Assembly: GCA_003427395.1 (NCBI GenBank)
Contig: BFEA01000267.1
Span: forward strand, 760,643 to 789,103
Length of the DNA stretch: 28,461 nt
Direction of reading: 5' to 3'
Source: Chara braunii
Lineage: Eukaryota > Streptophyta > Charophyceae > Charales > Characeae
This document shows, in pieces, positions 1-9,759 of this stretch. The notes beneath the pieces were generated by a model. The model had not been told where the DNA came from. It worked only from the letters and a program-made list of their open reading frames with translations, and did not search any database. Both the position numbers and the translations under genes were made by a program. The stretch's first letter is position 1, and every line of letters begins with the position of its first letter.

Positions 1-22
1 TTTTTTTTTTTTTTTTTTTTTT
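1..22. repeat. Poly-T tract at window edge
   Basis: A run of 22 T opens the window and is followed directly by GGCCATTCAGGCC. It may be a homopolymer, the tail of a retroposed sequence on the minus strand, or a contig boundary; the sequence to the left would be needed to tell. Confidence 0.8.
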
Positions 23-239
23 GGCCATTCAGGCCTCGGACAGACTGCCCGGGGAGGACGTCCGACCAGTTGTCCAATCGGACAACCCCAGACGGTCAGG
101 GGGGTCCCGGACGTCCGATCTGGTGTCGGAAATTATTTATTTACCCTGTGTCCGTTGATTCGTACGAGCCCCGATAATTATAAACCCACGCTTGATTTTG
201 CCTGATTAATACCCTCGCTATGACCCCGATTCATTGAGT
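23..239. other. GC-rich stretch with short palindromes, no gene
   Basis: No coding frame is convincing here. GGACGTCC at 56-63 and CGGACGTCCG at 108-117 are perfect palindromes. GTTGTCC (69-75) and GGACAAC (80-86) form a 7-bp hairpin with loop AATC. This could be the end of an element, but no partner terminus is visible. Confidence 0.4.
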
Positions 240-720
240 CAGTGGGATCGGCTTTTGGTTACGGCGGCTTGGTTGATATGGTGCGGCCGTCGATTCGTCT
301 TTGGGACACGTGACACTATTATTCTGGTACGGTCACTGGTTTGGAACGAGTACAGTTTACTGGTTTGGAACAGGCACGGCGCTAGGTAGTTTGATGTCCG
401 CAATTCTTGATGAGGCACTGCGGTGGTGCAACTGGTCGAAGTTGGGGCAGCCTTCGGCCTGATTGGAACGGTCATGGGATTTTGGTTTGATGGCATTATA
501 GCCTGCTGCAGTTCGACACAGACACGGTACAGGGATTTTTTGACTTGGGAATTAAATTTTCCTGATACGGAACTGCAGTCCAGTTCGGGATTGCTGCAAT
601 TCACTAATTTGGCACTGGTACAGCGACGGTGCAGGCCATCACGATTCAATGCCACGAGGTTAGTACGGTGACTGGTTCAGGAAGGGCACTGGCATGTTTT
701 GTTGCTTCGGAATTGGGCTA
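240..720. repeat. Cryptically repetitive TGGTAC/ACTGGTT-rich sequence
   Basis: Short motifs such as GGTACGGT and ACTGGTTTGGAAC recur. The clearest case is ACTGGTTTGGAAC at 335-347 and again at 359-371, a 24-bp period. Open frames exist on both strands but read as repeated, non-conserved peptide and are not taken as genes. The same motif style occurs on the opposite strand at about 12600-13100. Confidence 0.4.
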
Positions 721-2028
721 CATTGACAAACCCTGGAACTCCATGGTGTAGAGACTTTAAGGGCCCAGCGCCTCTCACTCAAGTTTTGGAAACATCTGGC
801 TTGGTTCTTCTGGACCCGAATTAGGCCTACTAAACTAGGCCCTCGGTACCAACCGAGGCTACTGCTGCTGTTCGAGGGGTAAGGCCCTATGGCCCTGGTA
901 CCGTCGATATCCAGGGACCGTACTGAAGTTGAGGCCTTGGACTAACGTGAATAAAGGGAGACCTGCATTGGCTGATGGGGACAGATGGGAAGTAGGTGCA
1001 GGGGGAGGCGTGCCTGGTGTACGCCACCCACAGTACAACCCGATTCAGCAAGGGAAACAGTGCACTAGGCAGGCGGCAGCAAGGGAGACATTCGGACTCG
1101 TGAGAAGAGACAGCGTGCCTGGTGTACTCAATCCACCGGAGACTGATTGAGTCATGCCGTTTAGAGGATGGCGAGCAAGGGGGGATCGTGTGCGTGGGGG
1201 GCGCAGTGAACCAATGCGTGACCAAGCTAGTGTCACTGAGCGCGTGGCTGACCAGCGCGCAATCAGTGTGCACTTCAATCAGGGTTAGGGAGAGTCGCTG
1301 AGGCGCTACAGAGCGGGGAAACCGGTACTTACGGACGAAGCAAGAGTCACCCGCGAGGCAGACGCACGCTGTCCACTTCTTGGATCGCTTTGGGTATGCT
1401 CGAATGGTGTGCCGCGACCCGGAAAGTGGAGAAGCAAAAGAGCGGGGAAGCACGCGTGCGCGTGTGTGAGTGAGTGACCGAATGAAAGGGGCAGATGCAG
1501 TTACGCGCACTGGCAGCGAGAACAGCCGTAACAGAAGTGAGAGAGGGATTGATGTTGGCATGGCTGATCGAGTGCTGCTGTCGGTGGCATAATACTGCCT
1601 GAAACGGGGTACTACGTCATCGCTCCAGATATGTGAACAGTCACTTTTCGCTGCTGACGGGGTTAGTCAAGTTAGTGGATTAAACAGTCGCGCCAGTGAA
1701 ACTTCAGCTACGCCCGACTGATAATCAGATCCGGCATCTCGCTAAGCGGAATCAGTAGCTAAGCGAGTGAAAATCACAGTGACATTTGACTGAAGATCCG
1801 AGTAAGACCTTCAAGGGCATCGATGATCAGATGAGTGTCCGTGTAATCGACTGAAGGTGACGCGCCCGAAGCGTGCTTCTGCTAAGGTTTGGCGGGAAGT
1901 CAGCGACATACTTCCTAATCTAGAGTTAACCCTGGGATGAACACGTGTCAAAGTTCAGGGACTTAGCTTCGTCAGTGACATTTCGAGAGAATTTCCTTAT
2001 TTTATTTATCTTTTATTTTCTACATTAA
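721..2028. other. Non-coding repeat-like region with a segment shared with 11.9 kb
   Basis: No gene is recognised. The long minus-strand open frame at 887-1561 has low-complexity Ser/Pro/Arg composition and no motif. GCGTGCCTGGTGTAC occurs twice, starting at 1008 and 1113. Positions 977-1013 match the reverse complement of 11873-11909 at 34 of 37 positions, so this belongs to a dispersed repeat. An LTR or UTR of a retroelement is possible but no terminus was found. Confidence 0.45.
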
Positions 2029-2400
2029 AGAAAGAGAGGGAGAACAAGAGAGAAGGAGGGGGAAAGACGGAGCGAAGAAGGATAGAGAGAGCGGGAGAAG
2101 GAAGAGGAAGGACGCAGAGAGCGGCGGGCGCGGGACCCCGTTATCTGAATCGGCGAATCTGGCGTTTTCTGCAGCCGGTTGATCAATAGATGAGCCAGTA
2201 TGACTGTGATACAGATGAACCTGCTCGAACAGGGAGACTGTGCGCAGTCGCAAGACAGTGAGAGGAAACGTGAGTGAGTGTGTTAATAAGTGAACGTGAG
2301 AGCAAGAGAGTGAGAGTATGAGTCGGAGTTTGTGTGAGAGGGAGAGAGAGAGGTTGTGCCGAAATCAAAAGGGAAACAGGGGGAGAACTGCGAAAGCAGT
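2029..2400. repeat. Polypurine (GA-rich) tract
   Basis: From about 2029 to 2128 the plus strand is almost all A and G with few pyrimidines. A second purine-biased stretch with GAGAGAGAG runs from about 2270 to 2400. The minus-strand frames here (Leu/Ser/Phe-rich) are a by-product of CT-rich sequence. No function is assigned. Confidence 0.6.
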
Positions 2401-3251
2401 GGGGGTCAGCGGGGGAGCCGGCGTAAGATTTTGATTATCAAGATTGAATTTTAGCATTTAGCTACTATCCTCGTTTGCATCTACTCGCGCGAGCTGTATC
2501 AGACTCATCATCGTTTTGCATTTATTCCAGCCGGTTCCCTGCGGACAACATTAGAGCCATCATTTTTTTTTTTTTGGCGTTTAATCCAATTCTGTACCCC
2601 GCAAGCAATTTCAGTGTGATCATTATTATGCACAGGTTTCAATCTCTTTCCCCGCAAACAATATCATCTGTGAAAGCATGAAGCTTGACAACATAGCTTG
2701 CTGAAAGAGAGAGGGGCAGTTAAGTGGTAAAGAGCCAGCCAATAGGCCGAGGCCATTGGGCAAAGCGACGACTGAATTTTGTTCTGCACGGGAGTGCAGG
2801 TGCCGCGGTGCGTTCTCGCGCACGAAACAGAGTGGGGAGAAAACCGTCGGGGCGCAGCGTTCACCTTGAAGGGGGACAAATCCCTGTTTATCAAACTTCG
2901 CCCTTGACTTTGGGTGTAAGGCTGTGGTCAAGATCTTCGGAAACGTACTTTGGAAATACTAACTGAAAGCTTGGTGCCTTCTGCTGTATGCAGTGGTTTC
3001 GTCCGCCCTCGCAACTTGAACTAGTGGGGAATGCCCTGCTGTCTGAGAAAGAAAACCCTTGTGTATCGCGTGAGTTTGAATTGCGGGGGTTTATTTAAAT
3101 TTTCTTCCCCTTTTGTTTTTTTTATTGATGATATTAAAATGTGACAGGCGGACTTAACCTTCGGGCCGCCGCTGTTAATGATTGTGTAGCAGCGCAGAGC
3201 CAACGCGGACACCCTGTTGGTCGCTAAGGACCTCGGAAACGGGCGCAGCGA
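2401..3251. other. No recognisable gene
   Basis: Several open frames of 60-100 codons lie here on both strands; none has a recognisable motif. Short homopolymers are present (T runs near 2566 and 3115). I see no further structure. Confidence 0.5.
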
Positions 3252-3992
3252 GTGACAGGCGCTGTTGCCCTTGGCTTCAGCGAACAGCAGACGCCCCTCC
3301 CCGGGTTTCCTAACATCGGGATTGGGGAACCGCTCTATGTGATCACCTGCAGAGAACCCCCTAACGAACTAGACCATAGGGAAAAGGGACCCGAACTGTC
3401 GCTCAACACTTTTGACAGCGAGGACGAAGCGGACCCGGTAATCCGAGACATGGCGCACCAACTGACTTGCTAGTAGTTGCTACCCAGTCCGGCAGAAAGC
3501 AGCGAAAACGTTCCTCCTTACGGAAAGGAACCTCCAACGGATGCGGACTCTTATCCTAGGGGAACCGCTGGTACAAGTATCCCGAATGACTGATTCTTCG
3601 GAATGCCCTCGAACCCTATACGAAGTCACCACCCCACTCCTCTCAAGGTACAACGACAAGAAAGCCTTCTGTGATATTACGGAACTACCCTGCTCCTTGC
3701 TCTCTGCAGGAAAAAGAATTTGATTGATGTGACAGGGCGCCGAGAGCAAAGCTTTGGAACCTCCTGGGCGCGGTGATCCCTCGCCTTACGAGCTCGGAAT
3801 CAAAATTGTCGAGAAGCCCGTAAGCTCTGGAGACATCGACAACGGCGTAACGCCCGAGGAACACGTGGCAATCTGGGAGGAAGACGCTCAAGTGGTTGCC
3901 ACAGTGTTTTCCTAGCGATCGGACAACTCATTCATTTTGTCTCCTCCACCAGGAAACGGTACAAAAGTGGGCACAAAACAAGTACGATTAGC
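3252..3992 (+). other. Unidentified open frames just upstream of plus-strand pol
   Basis: Two plus-strand open frames (3252-3473 and 3541-3723) precede the recognisable pol remnant in the same orientation. The first has an acidic end (DSEDEADPV). They may be decayed gag or protease sequence of the same element, but no zinc knuckle and no DSG-type protease motif is visible. This is inference from position only. Confidence 0.25.
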
Positions 3993-4205
3993 ATCGATGG
4001 TCAGCTTTACGAACGACACGTGCCTCAGTACGTGCCTGATGAAACTCGTCGCCTTCTTGTCGACATTTTGTTTGAGTACCAGCGAGCGATTAGCGTCAAA
4101 GACACAGACATCGGACTATCCGTGGCGATCCAACACGAAATCAAACTTGAACACATCCGCCCATCCATTGCAAACTGTACCGATATTCCCTCGCGGAACG
4201 AAGAG
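3993..4205 (+). pseudogene. Ty3/gypsy pol: linker before reverse transcriptase
   Basis: The frame reads a YERHVPQYVPDE stretch followed by about 55 residues ending in HEIKLEH. This matches in style the segment that joins protease to RT in Ty3/gypsy pol, where HEI.L is common just before the RT fingers. The frame stays open upstream to about 3916 without a recognisable motif. Near 4190-4210 it passes into another frame that carries the RT start, so a small indel has broken the gene. Assignment rests mainly on continuity with the RT next to it. Confidence 0.6.
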
Positions 4206-4604
4206 CGGTGTTGGAACGAATCCGAGAGTTCGAGGCTAACGGATGGATCGAGCCAGCTACCGGACCCTGGTCATTCCCCGTGGTTCTAGTCCCGAAAAAG
4301 AACGGATCGATTCACATATGCATCGATTATCGAAAATTGAATAATATCACGATCAAAGATGTGTACCCCCTTTCCCGGATTGATGATTTGTTGGATGCGA
4401 TTGAGTGTGCTAATTATTTTAGTAAGTTCGATATTCGCCACGGGTTTCATCATATCCTGGTTAAGGAGGACCAGCCAAAAACGACATTTGTGTTGTTCGA
4501 AGGCACCTGGCAGTGGATTCGTTGCCCCATGGGGATATGCAATGCATACCTTTCAGAGAGCAATGAACGTAACTTTCCAAATTTTCGTCAACAAGATAAG
4601 GCTG
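4206..4604 (+). pseudogene. Ty3/gypsy reverse transcriptase, N-terminal half
   Basis: This encodes the fingers and part of the palm of RT, the enzyme that copies element RNA into DNA. Visible in order are GPWSFPVVLVPKKNGS, CIDYRKLNNITIKD, YPLSRIDDLLDAI, YFSKFDI and RCPMG. The first catalytic Asp region reads FSKFDIRHGFH, where related RTs have FSk.Dl..Gy. Near 4541 the frame shifts: after CPMGICNA the conserved TFQRAMN continues in another frame up to VNK. The sequence then stops being RT because of the insertion that follows. It cannot make active enzyme. Confidence 0.85.
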
Positions 4605-5080
4605 CTATGAATCCCTTGCGGTCGCGGTCGATGCGGGCACGACCGCGGACCGCGGTCATGAAAAAAAAAAAAAAAATCCAAAAAATCTGAAAAAATATAT
4701 GTTATGCCAAACAATAAACTGAACAACTTTTGCCTTGGGGTCATATCCAAATTCGTTACCAAATTTGAGATAAAAATCAAACAAAAGCCTTTATTTTTCG
4801 TACTAAAAGAATAAAGTGAAGAACTTTTGTCTGAGGGATTTCTGTTTTTCATTTTTTTTTTAATAAAAGAAGTAAAAAAATTAAACTAAAAATACACGGT
4901 TGTAGAGCGCACAAAAACCTACAACCCCATTTTTTTTTTTTTTTTTTTTGCCTATTATCCTAGGATTTAAAAATGTCGGGGTTTTCCGACCGCACTTGGC
5001 CGCGGGCGGTCGGCCGCTGCGGGCGGATGCCGACCGAGTGCGGTCAAATGGACCACGGTCACGACAACGGGTGATACATA
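4605..5080. mobile_element. MITE-like non-autonomous insertion inside RT
   Basis: RT homology stops after VNK and resumes at LTQGM about 475 bp later, so this block is inserted. The ends are GC-rich and imperfectly inverted: TATGAATCCCTTGCGG on the left against TATCACCCGTTGTCG reading inward from the right. AGGCTG flanks both sides (4599-4604 and 5084-5089), a possible decayed target duplication. The middle is AT-rich, with A16 at 4661-4676 and T20 at 4930-4949, and has no coding capacity. Inner palindromes include GACCGCGG/CCGCGGTC (4641-4657) and CCGACCGC/GCGGTCGG (4986-5013). The size and short duplication would fit a hAT-like MITE, but the superfamily is not settled. Confidence 0.65.
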
Positions 5081-5084
5081 TCCA

Positions 5085-5565
5085 GGCTGACCCAGGGAAT
5101 GATTAGTTTTTGCGTCATGGACGACATTCTGGTGTATTCTAAATCATTTCACGGGCACGCACAACACATTGAATGGACGCTTGGGGCATTACGGGACCTA
5201 GTTTCAAAATCGCATTGGAGAAAAGCGACTTCTTCCTCTTCGAGATGTCGTTCCTTGGGTACGTCGTGACCCGAGGGGGCTTGAGACCGGATTCGAGGAA
5301 GGTCAAGGCAGTTCGAGATGCCTCCACGTCCACGACGCTGACGCAGGTTCGAGCCTTTCTGGGATTGACTTTGTACTACCGACGGTTCATCAAGGAATTC
5401 GCAACAATCGCTCCGCCTCTGACAAACCTCCTACGGAACGGCCAACCGTTGAAGTGGGATGCTGAGTGGGAATGGGCCTTTCTCACTTTAAAGGAGGCGT
5501 TGGCCTCCGCGCCTATTTTGATTCGTCCCGACCCTGAAAAACAGTTTATACTCATCACGGACTAA
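5085..5565 (+). pseudogene. Ty3/gypsy RT C-terminal half and start of RNase H
   Basis: RT resumes with the catalytic box in CVMDDILVYSK; the usual YMDD Tyr is absent and Val-Met is read instead. A frameshift near 5200 moves to the frame carrying KIALEKSDFFLFE and FLGYVVTRGGLRPD, the thumb/connection region. VRAFLGLTLYYRRFIKEFA and the run up to FILITD follow, which is where the RNase H domain begins. The frame then ends at TAA in place of the next codon. The following bases still resemble the expected continuation (HPKAISAILAQKGKN-like reading at about 5568-5610), so the stop is a point lesion. Confidence 0.8.
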
Positions 5566-5729
5566 CACCCCAAGGCGATTTTCGCTATTTTAGCGCAGAA
5601 AGGGAAGAACCAACCCCTGAAGTGGGACGCAAAGTGCGAAAGGGTCTTTCACACTTTGAAGGAGGCATGACCTCCACGCCTATTTTGATTCGGCCCGACC
5701 CTGAAAAGCAATTTATAATCATCAGGGAC
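5446..5729 (+). repeat. Partial tandem duplication within pol
   Basis: Positions 5446-5562 and 5614-5729 are clearly alike (GAAGTGGGA, CACTTT.AA.GAGGC, CCTATTTTGATTCG, CCCGACCCTGAAAA). They are separated by about 50 bp of RNase H-like sequence. The second copy carries stop codons. This is a local duplication of the RT-RNase H junction. Confidence 0.8.
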
Positions 5730-5730
5730 G

Positions 5731-5995
5731 GCAGGTCCGGAGCTATGAGGCCCGAAACGGGAATGTTGGACCTCGACCCTAGTATAAATTAAGGGACATA
5801 ATGCAGGTAAGGAAATATGCTTCCTGGGGTAAGTTAGCGGCACGATTCTTCAGGCGATTCCACGATGTCGAGCTCGGTCTTAGCGGGGTGAACATGGTGC
5901 GGCTTGCGCCGGAGGTCTCAGGGAGCCGATCGACTTGACCGATCATCCGACACGTGTCCTATCTCCGTACCTTACCCCCTTCTCCATCTCTCTCA
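5731..5995. other. No recognisable gene
   Basis: The sequence links the pol remnant to the next decayed coding region. It may contain degraded RNase H or LTR sequence, but nothing can be identified. Confidence 0.4.
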
Positions 5996-6101
5996 CCGTC
6001 TACGTCGTCTCCCACTTCTGAGGAGGAAAACGACGATCTCGAATACACTGCTTTTCCTTCTCTGAGTCCCAATCTTCATCTCCGCCTTCTCCCCTATCGC
6101 C

Positions 6102-6587
6102 ATGAGCTTTTCGACGGAGCAAGTCATCCGTGAACGTCTGATGAGACCTAGGGGACATATCTCGTCTATTTGGCAAGTTCGACATCCACGATTGAGCCTC
6201 AATCTTCTTCGATTCGCGGCCTTCTTTAGCACGACGACGGTGCACGCGGCGGCGGAATTCCGGTTCATACGTGTCAGCGATAGAGCGCGAGTGTTGGCCG
6301 AGGCGTCGACTTTTCTACCACTGTCTGCACCAGGCGTCAACCACATGTCGGTGATAGTCGTCTTTACCGGCGATCTCACGACGCTGAACAAAGGAGCCCA
6401 CATGGGCGTCCTCCGACAACTGCGAAATTGGGCGCGGGATCTCACAACCGTGTGGATCCAACTTTTGGCTCGGCCCGAGGACCAGATTGTCTCCACTAAC
6501 GACACGGACCTCAACCAGCTCCGACTTTCCTCTGCCGCGTCGGAGGCCTTCATCCCAGAGCTCCTTCCTTTTGCGCCGCCCCAATGA
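6102..6587 (+). pseudogene. Unidentified coding region, first part
   Basis: A 161-codon frame with fairly even composition (LNKGAHMGVLRQLRNWARD, DLNQLRLSSAASEAF) that looks like former protein-coding DNA. I do not recognise a family. Just upstream, another frame (about 5996-6132) reads a Ser/Glu-rich stretch and then LHLRLLPYRHELFDG, so the original coding sequence probably began earlier and has been shifted. The frame ends in TGA, overlapping an ATG at 6584 (ATGA), and continuation appears in that frame. The likely origin is one longer repeat-encoded or cellular gene broken by indels. A genuine short gene is less likely. Confidence 0.35.
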
Positions 6588-7459
6588 ATCAGCTTCGTCT
6601 CTCGACCTTCGGGCTCCCCTCCAACCTCCCCACCTTCTTGCAGTCAGCTACCGACGACCCGCTGTCCTTTCAGATTGAGCAGCTGGATGTGCTGATCCTC
6701 GAAGCCCCCAAGTGCAGGAAGTGGTGGAACGCATACGTGGCACTGAGCTTTTGTCTTCTCTGAGTGGTGTTCCACTGGGCCGAGCCAACAAACAAGGATG
6801 AGGAAGACGAAGTCCCCGCCGACGAAGTGGAACAGCTGATAGTCCAGGCGTGGAGGACTGATACGGAGGGAGAGCTGTTGGGGATCCCGTTCGGGAAGGT
6901 GAGGGGCGACTACCTGGAGCCTATTACGTGCGAGGTGCTGATATTCCGGGCGCAGCTCCTTGACGACCTGCCTCTGGACAACCTCTCTTGCTGCGATCAA
7001 TGTCCTACGCCGGCCACACTTACGCGTTCCTTAGTGCCGCATCTGTTGTGGTCTCTGTGTATTGAGATCGACGGGGACAATAGCTATTACCCCTCCTCGG
7101 ACCACTACCTGGTCATCGACGTGACCGACCTCACCTTTTGGGATCCGATCATTCGGACGGGGGAAGAGAAAGAAGAGGTGGGCGAAGGAAAAGAAGAAAA
7201 AGAACAACAACAACAACAAGAACAAGAAGAGGAAAATTTAGAGGCGGCGTCTGACGACCCCGATTACAACAAGTGAGAGGGAACTGAGTCGGGAGGAAGT
7301 GGGTCAGACGAATCGGACAGCCCCAACGAACGGAGCAAGGAAGAAGACATAGCCGCAGCGCAGAAAAGACGAGAGAGGGAAAAAGGAAAGCGGCCAGTAG
7401 AGCAATCGTATGGACCAGCAGCGCAACTGCTACAAGGCGATCCGACATGCAATCCATAG
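6584..7459 (+). pseudogene. Unidentified coding region, second part with acidic tail
   Basis: Starting at ATG 6584 one frame can be followed for 291 codons if two in-frame TGA codons (6761-6763 and 7274-7276) are passed over; it ends at TAG 7457-7459. The first part (NQLRLSTFGLPSNLPTFLQ) and middle (VFHWAEP, EVEQLIVQAWR, FWDPIIRTGE) look like folded protein. From about 7160 the composition is low complexity: Glu/Lys-rich, then a short Gln run, then Ser/Glu/Asp, then a basic KRREREKGKRP patch. Such a charged tail suggests a nuclear or nucleic-acid-associated product, but no domain is recognised. The two stops could come from CGA or TGG by single transitions. Confidence 0.4.
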
Positions 7460-7781
7460 CCGCCACCGGAGGAACTTGGGAGGCATCAAGCAGCAGGTGC
7501 CGAAGAAGAAGTCCTTCGCCGACTCAATCCCCTCCGTCACGGCCCGCCCTTCGCTCGGGCTTCGCCCTCGGTCTTTATCCCGTCGTCCCCTTAATTACCT
7601 TACTTTCCATCAGCTCACGGACCGTCCCCTGTTTTCTCTCAACTAGCACCCCGTCCCGCCTTCCCTCTTCTATCAACTCTATTCCACCCGGCGTCTCATC
7701 ACCACCGTCTTCCCGCATGCCACCACTCCCTCTCTCGTAACCTCCTTTTCCCTCCACGTCCTTCTCTTTAGTGTGGCATGA
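7460..7781 (+). other. Ser/Pro/Arg-rich open frames, possible continuation
   Basis: An open frame at 7447-7740 is rich in Ser, Pro and Arg (SSRCRRRSPSPTQSPPSRP). It may be a frame-shifted continuation of the charged tail before it, because such tails often pass from acidic to SR/SP-rich sequence. It may equally be a chance frame in CT-rich DNA. Confidence 0.25.
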
Positions 7782-8111
7782 TACAAATACAATAATATAG
7801 AAGTCTATTGTATAACCGACGGTACTATCCCAACGTGCGAAGATTATGAGAACTTCAGCGCCCCGATTCCCCACACTCTTTGCACCCTCTACCCTGATTA
7901 CCTCAAATCGCTCCCCCATCAAGACCATCGTTTCCCCCGCATCCACCGCACCATCCACTACACTCGGCTTCCCACTGGAGATCGAGAACTTCGTCGCTTT
8001 TTGCCGTCTCTCCCATGCGCTCAGTGCCGCTCAGCCTCCTTCTCTCCCGTCTGTCATAAGATTACCCTTCCCCGACAACCTCTAGGTTTGGAATTCACGA
8101 ATGCCACCTAG
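7782..8111 (+). pseudogene. Stop-to-stop frame of 109 codons without ATG, possible exon or relic
   Basis: Between TGA (7779-7781) and TAG (8109-8111) one frame is open with protein-like composition: PIPHTLCTLYPDYLKSLPHQ, then RELRRFLPSLPCAQC and SPVCHK. The CAQC...C spacing is suggestive of metal binding, but no family is recognised. There is no initiator, so it would be an internal exon or a broken gene. About 25 bases past the stop lies CACAGTAAGTG, a fair splice-donor match. It is in the same orientation as the decayed region before it. Confidence 0.3.
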
Positions 8112-9153
8112 ATGACTTTCACACTCTTATCTCACAGTAAGTGGCACGTGTAAGTTCCACGTCGATCGTCTGTGTTTTCCTCTACCCTGTGGGATCGACG
8201 GATGTTGAAAGAGCAAGCAGGAACTTGCTCAAGATTGGAACCCCCTGGGCGTCACATATGTGACGAACTGTTTTTTGCAACCGCACGACTTTCTGCGCAA
8301 GGCTACTTCGGGGGTTGTTCGAGAGGGGTTCGTCGAATTGTATGGATACCCTCGCCTTTTTGGAATTGAGGCTGGTATGGTCCCACGACGGTTGGTAGTT
8401 GATCATGCCTTAGCGAGCGCGAAAGATAACTGTTGCAATAACTTCTTTCTTGTTCTGCTGTGCGGGCTCTCATAATTTCTTTTCTCGGAATTTATTTTTG
8501 CAACTAGGATTTGGGTTAGGAATTTGGGCGCATCACAATTTTGCTAACAACTGCACGACGCTTCTTGCTTATGCACGCTTTGCTGCATTAGGATCTGTGC
8601 TCTAACTTTTACTTTTCCGGATCTTAAATATTACGTGTAACTATAATTCTCTTCTTGGCAGGTGTGAATGTAAATGTAATCCTCTCTTTCTTGATATCTT
8701 CGTTGGGCCCATGCGCGCACATACTTTTCCCCCGGTCCTATTGGCCCGAACGATTGCATGACATGATCGATGTGAGGAGTGTGTCTACGTCCCCCACGCC
8801 GCGGCCTGGCCATGCAGTCGTAGGCACTTCCTTCGTCCTCCTTCCCTCCAACTCAAGCACAATCCCAGGTATCTTGCGCATGCTAAAAATTTTGCAAGCG
8901 TGATTAACTCTCTCTTTATGAATTTTGGAGTTAGCGCGGTCGAGAGGATTGGCTAACGAGCAAGAGTCGGAAGGTGAGCAGAGATTTGGACGATCCGACG
9001 AGCTGGTGCTGGATATGCGGGGTTGGCGTGTGGCCGCGACGGACTGTGGCACACGGGCGAACCTGGCTTGCATGCTCAGGCTAAGCGGGGTGAAAACTTT
9101 GTATGGGTGTGCGGCGACGAACTGCCCGAATTGGGATGGTGTGAAGAAAGAGA

Positions 9154-9155
<2 letters not shown>
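8112..9155. other. No confident gene; isolated splice-like signals
   Basis: TTCTCTTCTTGGCAG at 8649-8663 is a good match to a plant 3' splice site. It leads into an 80-codon open frame ending at 8903 (hydrophobic start, then SYWPERLHDMIDVRS). Without a homologue or transcript I cannot call an exon. The remaining sequence shows nothing recognisable. Confidence 0.3.

Positions 9156-9205
<50 letters not shown>
9156..9205. repeat. (GA)25 microsatellite
   Basis: Fifty bases of uninterrupted GA dinucleotide, preceded by a GA-rich lead (AAGAAAGAGAAG). Frames reading EREREREs or SLSLSLS through it are not genes. Confidence 0.97.
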
Positions 9206-9209
<4 letters not shown>

Positions 9210-9739
9210 GAGACGGGATGTGTTCGAAGGGTTCTTTTCTTCGATTCTTCGAAGTAATTTTGATATCTGGCACAAGCCGCCCTTGCTTTCGGATCGACCT
9301 CTCAGACTTTTCGTTTGTTTCTTCTCTAAGAATTGATGCGTGATTTTCTCCCGCACTTCTCTCCTCCCTCTGTATGAATTGGCAACTTGATTGATTGATC
9401 ATCTACGATTGGATCATGTATGTCCTTGACCAGTGGCCGAGGAATTGATGCACGAATGTTCGTCGCCTTTTTTTTTCTTCTGTGTATGTTCGAAATCGAA
9501 TGCATGGATGTTTGATGTTTTTCTGCACGAAAATGAATTGGATAAGCATGCTAGATGGTTAGATGTCTGTTTCACGATAGGATTACCCATCTTCGGGCTA
9601 ACGTGCCAGTGCATATACGTTGTGAGCTGCTGGCCCTTATCTGCCTGACCGACAGACAGGTCTTGTGCACGCACGTGTAAGCCCGACCGAAGAAGACCGT
9701 CACTTACACTCGTGTCTGCAAGATCTGTACTCGGCCAAG
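9206..9739. other. No recognisable gene
   Basis: Mixed-composition DNA. A 123-codon minus-strand frame overlaps the C20 tract (reading Gly through it) and has no motif. Confidence 0.5.
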
Positions 9740-9759
9740 CCCCCCCCCCCCCCCCCCCC
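9740..9759. repeat. C20 homopolymer
   Basis: Twenty consecutive C residues. The length is likely imprecise in the assembly. The G-rich complement could form quadruplex structure. Confidence 0.95.

Larger units (their letters stand above)
3993..5730 (+). mobile_element. Decayed Ty3/gypsy pol fragment, plus strand
   Basis: Three segments of one pol gene can be read in order. They are the linker before reverse transcriptase, the two halves of RT separated by a roughly 475-bp insertion, and the first part of RNase H followed by a partial duplication. At least four frame changes are needed to follow it. Integrase is not visible downstream, and no LTRs were identified. The RT motifs (FPVVLVPKKNGS, CIDYRKLN, MDDILVYS, FLGLTLYYRRFI) are typical of Ty3/gypsy elements. 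The family differs from the minus-strand element at 14-18 kb, whose RT has WFFLRKP and FLDD motifs. Confidence 0.85.

Noticed and set aside
20-40. Cloning adapter (poly-T followed by the SfiI-type site GGCCATTCAGGCC)
   Set aside because: A single match at the window edge is not evidence for an adapter; no other vector-like sequence follows.
887-1561. 224-codon minus-strand frame as a gene
   Set aside because: Low-complexity Ser/Pro/Arg/His composition, no motif, and it overlaps a dispersed repeat shared with 11.9 kb.
4553-4852. Minus-strand frame in the AT-rich insertion
   Set aside because: Phe/Lys/Ser-rich translation of A/T homopolymers inside a non-coding element.
8160-8406. hAT transposase C-terminus (a frame reading STDVERA near 8195-8220)
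   Set aside because: Too short, and no dimerisation-domain motif follows in any frame.
9076-9402. Minus- and plus-strand frames through the GA repeat
   Set aside because: Ser-Leu and Arg-Glu runs are direct translation of a dinucleotide repeat.
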